A stretch of 64,000 nt of DNA. Origin: Klebsiella michiganensis (GTDB lineage: Bacteria > Pseudomonadota > Gammaproteobacteria > Enterobacterales > Enterobacteriaceae). Shown here one piece after another: positions 61,860 through 64,000 of the stretch. A program made the translations under genes and the position numbers. A model generated the notes under the pieces. That model did not search any database, was not told where the DNA came from, and saw nothing but the letters and a program-made list of their open reading frames with translations. Position 1 is the first letter of the stretch, and every line of letters begins with the position of its first letter. The DNA lies in the NCBI RefSeq assembly GCF_002925905.1, contig NZ_PRDB01000021.1, forward strand, positions 42,603 through 106,602, given 5' to 3'.

Positions 61860-62624
61860 AAACTATTATACTTTCGCGCGCACTTCAGACCGCCCGCGCC
61901 ATACAGGAGAACCCAATGCAAAAGAAGCCGTCATAAAGCAGAATATAAGCTGCTTTTTGTTGTGGTGATATTGAGCATTGTCGCCTGTATTATTCAGCAA
62001 TCGGGTTTTGCCGGGCTGGTTACCCATTTTGATCGTCTGCGCGAAATGATCCGCCAGAGCGGCGCCTTCGGCTATACGCTCTATATTCTGCTGTTTATCG
62101 TCGCCACCCTTTTTTTGCTACCGGGCACTCTTTTAGTGATTGCCGGCGGGGTGATTTTCGGTCCGCTGGCGGGAACCTTGCTATCGCTGCTGGCGGCGAC
62201 GCTCGCCTCCTCCGCGTCGTTTCTGTTCGCCCGCTGGCTGGGCCGCGAGCTGCTGCTTAAATACGTCGGGCAGACGGCGATTTTTCAGGCCATTGAAAAA
62301 GGCATCGCCCGTAGCGGCACCGATTTTTTAATTCTGACCCGGCTCATCCCGCTGTTTCCCTATAATGTACAGAACTACGCCTATGGCCTGACGGCGATTC
62401 CATTCTGGACGTTTACCTTTATTTCCGCCCTCACCACCTTGCCCGGCATATTTATCTATACGCTGATGGCCAGCGAGCTTATCCGCGAGGGTATCACCCC
62501 CCTGTTTATACTGAAGCTGACCCTCGCGGGGCTGGCCTTATTTGTCCTGATTCAGGCGGCGAAAAGATATGCCCGCTATCGGCGAATCGAGACATCACGG
62601 ATACAGGCTCACGATGAAAAATAG
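61848..62624 (+). CDS. ydjX: DedA/SNARE-associated membrane protein YdjX, start apparently frameshifted
   Basis: TVP38/TMEM64 (VTT) family inner-membrane protein; homology to E. coli YdjX begins at about 61928 (HKAEYKLLFVVVILS) and continues to the end (KYVGQTAIFQAIEKGIARSG, LTRLIPLFPYNVQNYAYGL). The coordinates give the open frame, entered by an unlikely GTG at 61848. The well-placed start ATG at 61916 (AGGAGA upstream) is in another frame and yields only MQKKPS before TAA; one A fewer in the CAAAAG run (61919-61924) would join it to the ydjX frame. Either a real frameshift, a sequencing error, or a late alternative start (GTG near 61959). Followed by ydjZ with an 11-base overlap; ydjY of E. 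coli is missing. Confidence 0.8.
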   Translation: MNGGKLLYFRAHFRPPAPYRRTQCKRSRHKAEYKLLFVVVILSIVACIIQQSGFAGLVTHFDRLREMIRQSGAFGYTLYILLFIVATLFLLPGTLLVIAGGVIFGPLAGTLLSLLAATLASSASFLFARWLGRELLLKYVGQTAIFQAIEKGIARSGTDFLILTRLIPLFPYNVQNYAYGLTAIPFWTFTFISALTTLPGIFIYTLMASELIREGITPLFILKLTLAGLALFVLIQAAKRYARYRRIETSRIQAHDEK

Positions 62625-63312
62625 CAACGCGCGCTACCGGATAGCCATCGGCATGACGCTGTTTGCGCTTCTGCTGGCATGGTGGCTGATACCCGGCGTC
62701 AATGAGTTTATGCAGCGCAGCCTCGCCGCTTTTGCCACGCTCGATCAGCAGGCTATTGAACGCTTTATCGACTCCTGGGGCCCGCAGGCGGCGCTGGTCT
62801 CCTTCGCCCTGATGATTTTGCAGGCGATTATCGCCCCGCTTCCCGCCTTCCTGATCACCTTCGCTAACGCTTCCCTGTTCGGCGCCTTCTGGGGCGGCGC
62901 GCTGTCGTGGGTGAGCGCGATGGCCGGCGCGGCGCTGTGCTTTTTTATCGCCAGAGCGCTCGGCCGCGACGCGGTGGAAAAGCTCACCGGCAAGAGCGTA
63001 CTGCAGAGTACGGATGGCTTTTTTACCCGCTACGGCAAACACACCATATTAATCTGCCGTCTGCTCCCTTTCGTTCCCTTCGACCCGGTGAGCTACGCCG
63101 CCGGGCTGACGTCAATGCGCTTTCGCCACTTTATGCTGGCCACCGGTCTAGGCCAGCTGCCCGCGACGATAGTCTATTCGTGGACCGGCAGCCTGCTGAC
63201 CGGCGGCACATTCTGGCTGATGACCGGTTTATCGATCCTGTTTGCGCTGGCGATTGTGGTGGTCGTCGCGAAAGCGCTCTATCTTGAACAACAAAAGAGG
63301 CGTTCACGATGA
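62614..63312 (+). CDS. ydjZ: DedA/SNARE-associated membrane protein YdjZ
   Basis: 232-residue VTT-family inner-membrane protein, paralogue of YdjX. Conserved APLPAFLITFANASLFGAFWGG, the GRDAVEKLTGK loop and CRLLPFVPFDPVSYAAGLT motif. About five hydrophobic segments. ATG at 62614 lies inside the end of ydjX; the stop overlaps ynjA by four bases (ATGA). Exact role unknown; part of the ydjXZ-ynjAB cluster. Confidence 0.93.
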   Translation: MKNSNARYRIAIGMTLFALLLAWWLIPGVNEFMQRSLAAFATLDQQAIERFIDSWGPQAALVSFALMILQAIIAPLPAFLITFANASLFGAFWGGALSWVSAMAGAALCFFIARALGRDAVEKLTGKSVLQSTDGFFTRYGKHTILICRLLPFVPFDPVSYAAGLTSMRFRHFMLATGLGQLPATIVYSWTGSLLTGGTFWLMTGLSILFALAIVVVVAKALYLEQQKRRSR

Positions 63313-63860
63313 GCTTACCCCCTCTGAAGTCCATTCCGCTGATTCTTCGCCCGCAGGCCTGGCTGCATCGTCGCCACTACGGCGAGGTGCTCAGCCCTAT
63401 CCGCTGGTGGGGCCGTATTCCGCTGGTGTTTTACCTGGTGTCGATGTTCGTCGGCTATCTGGAACGCAAGCGTTCGCCCCTCGATCCGGTGCTGAGATCG
63501 CTGGTCAGCGCCCGCGTCGCGCAGCTGTGCCTGTGCGAGTTTTGCATTGATATCACCAATATGAAGCTGGCGGAACGCAGCGGCGGCAGCGCTAAGCTGC
63601 TGGCGGTCGCCGAATGGCGGGACAGCGCGCTATTCAGCGACCGCGAGCGGCTGGCGCTGGAGTATGCCGAGGCGGCCAGCATGACGCCGCCGGTGGTCGA
63701 CGATGCGCTGCGCGACAGGCTGGCAGGCCAGTTTGACGCCCGCGCGCTCACCGAACTCACGGCGCTGATCGGTTTACAAAACCTGTCGGCGCGCTTTAAT
63801 TCGGCCATGGCGATCCCCGCCCAGGGATTGTGCCGGATCCCAACCGATTCAAAACCATAA
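63309..63860 (+). CDS. ynjA: Carboxymuconolactone-decarboxylase-like protein YnjA
   Basis: 183 residues, AhpD/CMD-like helical fold with a CxxC redox pair in CLCEFCIDITNMKLAERSGG (about 75-94) and downstream conserved ALTELTALIGLQNLSARFN. Peroxidase-type or disulfide chemistry is plausible but unproven. Follows ydjZ by overlap; ynjB starts nine bases later. Confidence 0.93.
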   Translation: MSLPPLKSIPLILRPQAWLHRRHYGEVLSPIRWWGRIPLVFYLVSMFVGYLERKRSPLDPVLRSLVSARVAQLCLCEFCIDITNMKLAERSGGSAKLLAVAEWRDSALFSDRERLALEYAEAASMTPPVVDDALRDRLAGQFDARALTELTALIGLQNLSARFNSAMAIPAQGLCRIPTDSKP

Positions 63861-63869
63861 GGAGTGGTT

Positions 63870-64000
63870 ATGCGCAGTGTGCTGGTCTTCGCTTTGCTGT
63901 TGCTCTCCCCGCTGGCCGCCAGCGCCGGCTGGCAATCCCTACAACAAGAAGCCCGCGGCCAGACGGTGTGGTTTAACGCCTGGGGCGGCGATCCGGCGGT
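63870..64000 (+). CDS. ynjB: ABC transporter substrate-binding protein YnjB (5' part only)
   Basis: 43 complete codons are visible: signal peptide MRSVLVFALLLLSPLAASA, then GWQSLQQEARGQTVWFNAWGGDPA, the typical start of a YnjB periplasmic binding protein (about 385 residues in E. coli). AGGAGTGGTT precedes the ATG. The rest, and presumably ynjCD (permease and ATPase), lie beyond the window. Confidence 0.9.
   Translation, partial: MRSVLVFALLLLSPLAASAGWQSLQQEARGQTVWFNAWGGDPA

Overview
The window reads as one continuous stretch of an Enterobacteriaceae chromosome, most like the Klebsiella/Raoultella group. The reasons are almost uninterrupted E. coli-type housekeeping genes at about 55-57% GC, a fused trpGD and trpCF operon, a complete chbBCARFG operon, and extra carbohydrate and iron genes placed between conserved blocks. 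I see no tRNA, rRNA, insertion sequence, prophage or CRISPR array. The species call is an inference from gene content recalled from memory.

Region 1 (1-10.4 kb): acnA (cut by the window edge), the small membrane gene ymiA, cysB and topA on the minus strand; yciN facing sohB; yciK-btuR on plus. Region 2 (10.3-15.1 kb): an accessory minus-strand operon of a GPH-type sugar symporter, a GH3 beta-glucosidase and an AraC regulator, with a textbook CRP site upstream. Region 3 (15.2-24.9 kb): rluB, yciO, rnm (yciV), then the divergent trp operon with its operator, leader peptide and attenuator. Region 4 (24.9-28.8 kb): accessory genes (MarR regulator with divergent oxidoreductase, LysR regulator with divergent SDR, ymjA). 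Between the oxidoreductase and the LysR gene lies a RyhB-type small RNA with a Fur box over its promoter. Region 5 (28.9-35.6 kb): ompW, yciC, yciB, yciA, with a fluoride riboswitch plus CLC-F fluoride exporter and a Fur-controlled IroN/FepA-like receptor inserted between yciB and yciA.

Region 6 (35.6-42.8 kb): yniB, hxpB, a kduD-like dehydrogenase, ydjM (LexA box), the cystine transporter tcyP, cedA and katE. In E. coli this block lies far from yciA, so the yciA/yniB boundary is a synteny break; tonB, the usual neighbour of yciA, is absent there. Region 7 (42.9-48.8 kb): the chb chitobiose operon with a ChiX pairing site between chbB and chbC, then osmE. Region 8 (49-54.2 kb): nadE, cho (LexA box), a DUF2207 membrane protein with a LemA partner, and spy. 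Region 9 (54.5-64 kb): the arginine succinyltransferase operon astCADBE behind a sigma-54 promoter, divergent xthA, then ydjX (start apparently frameshifted), ydjZ, ynjA and the start of ynjB.

Recurring themes are iron (RyhB paralogue, catecholate receptor, Fur boxes), sulfur (CysB and the CysB-type target tcyP), amino-acid synthesis and breakdown (trp, ast), sugar use (chb, GH3/GPH, kduD) and stress (katE, osmE, spy, xthA, two SOS genes). The most rewarding items beyond routine annotation are the RyhB-type RNA, the fluoride riboswitch/exporter unit, the micro-ORF in the acnA leader, the ChiX site, the ydjX frameshift and several terminators pointing at no annotated gene.
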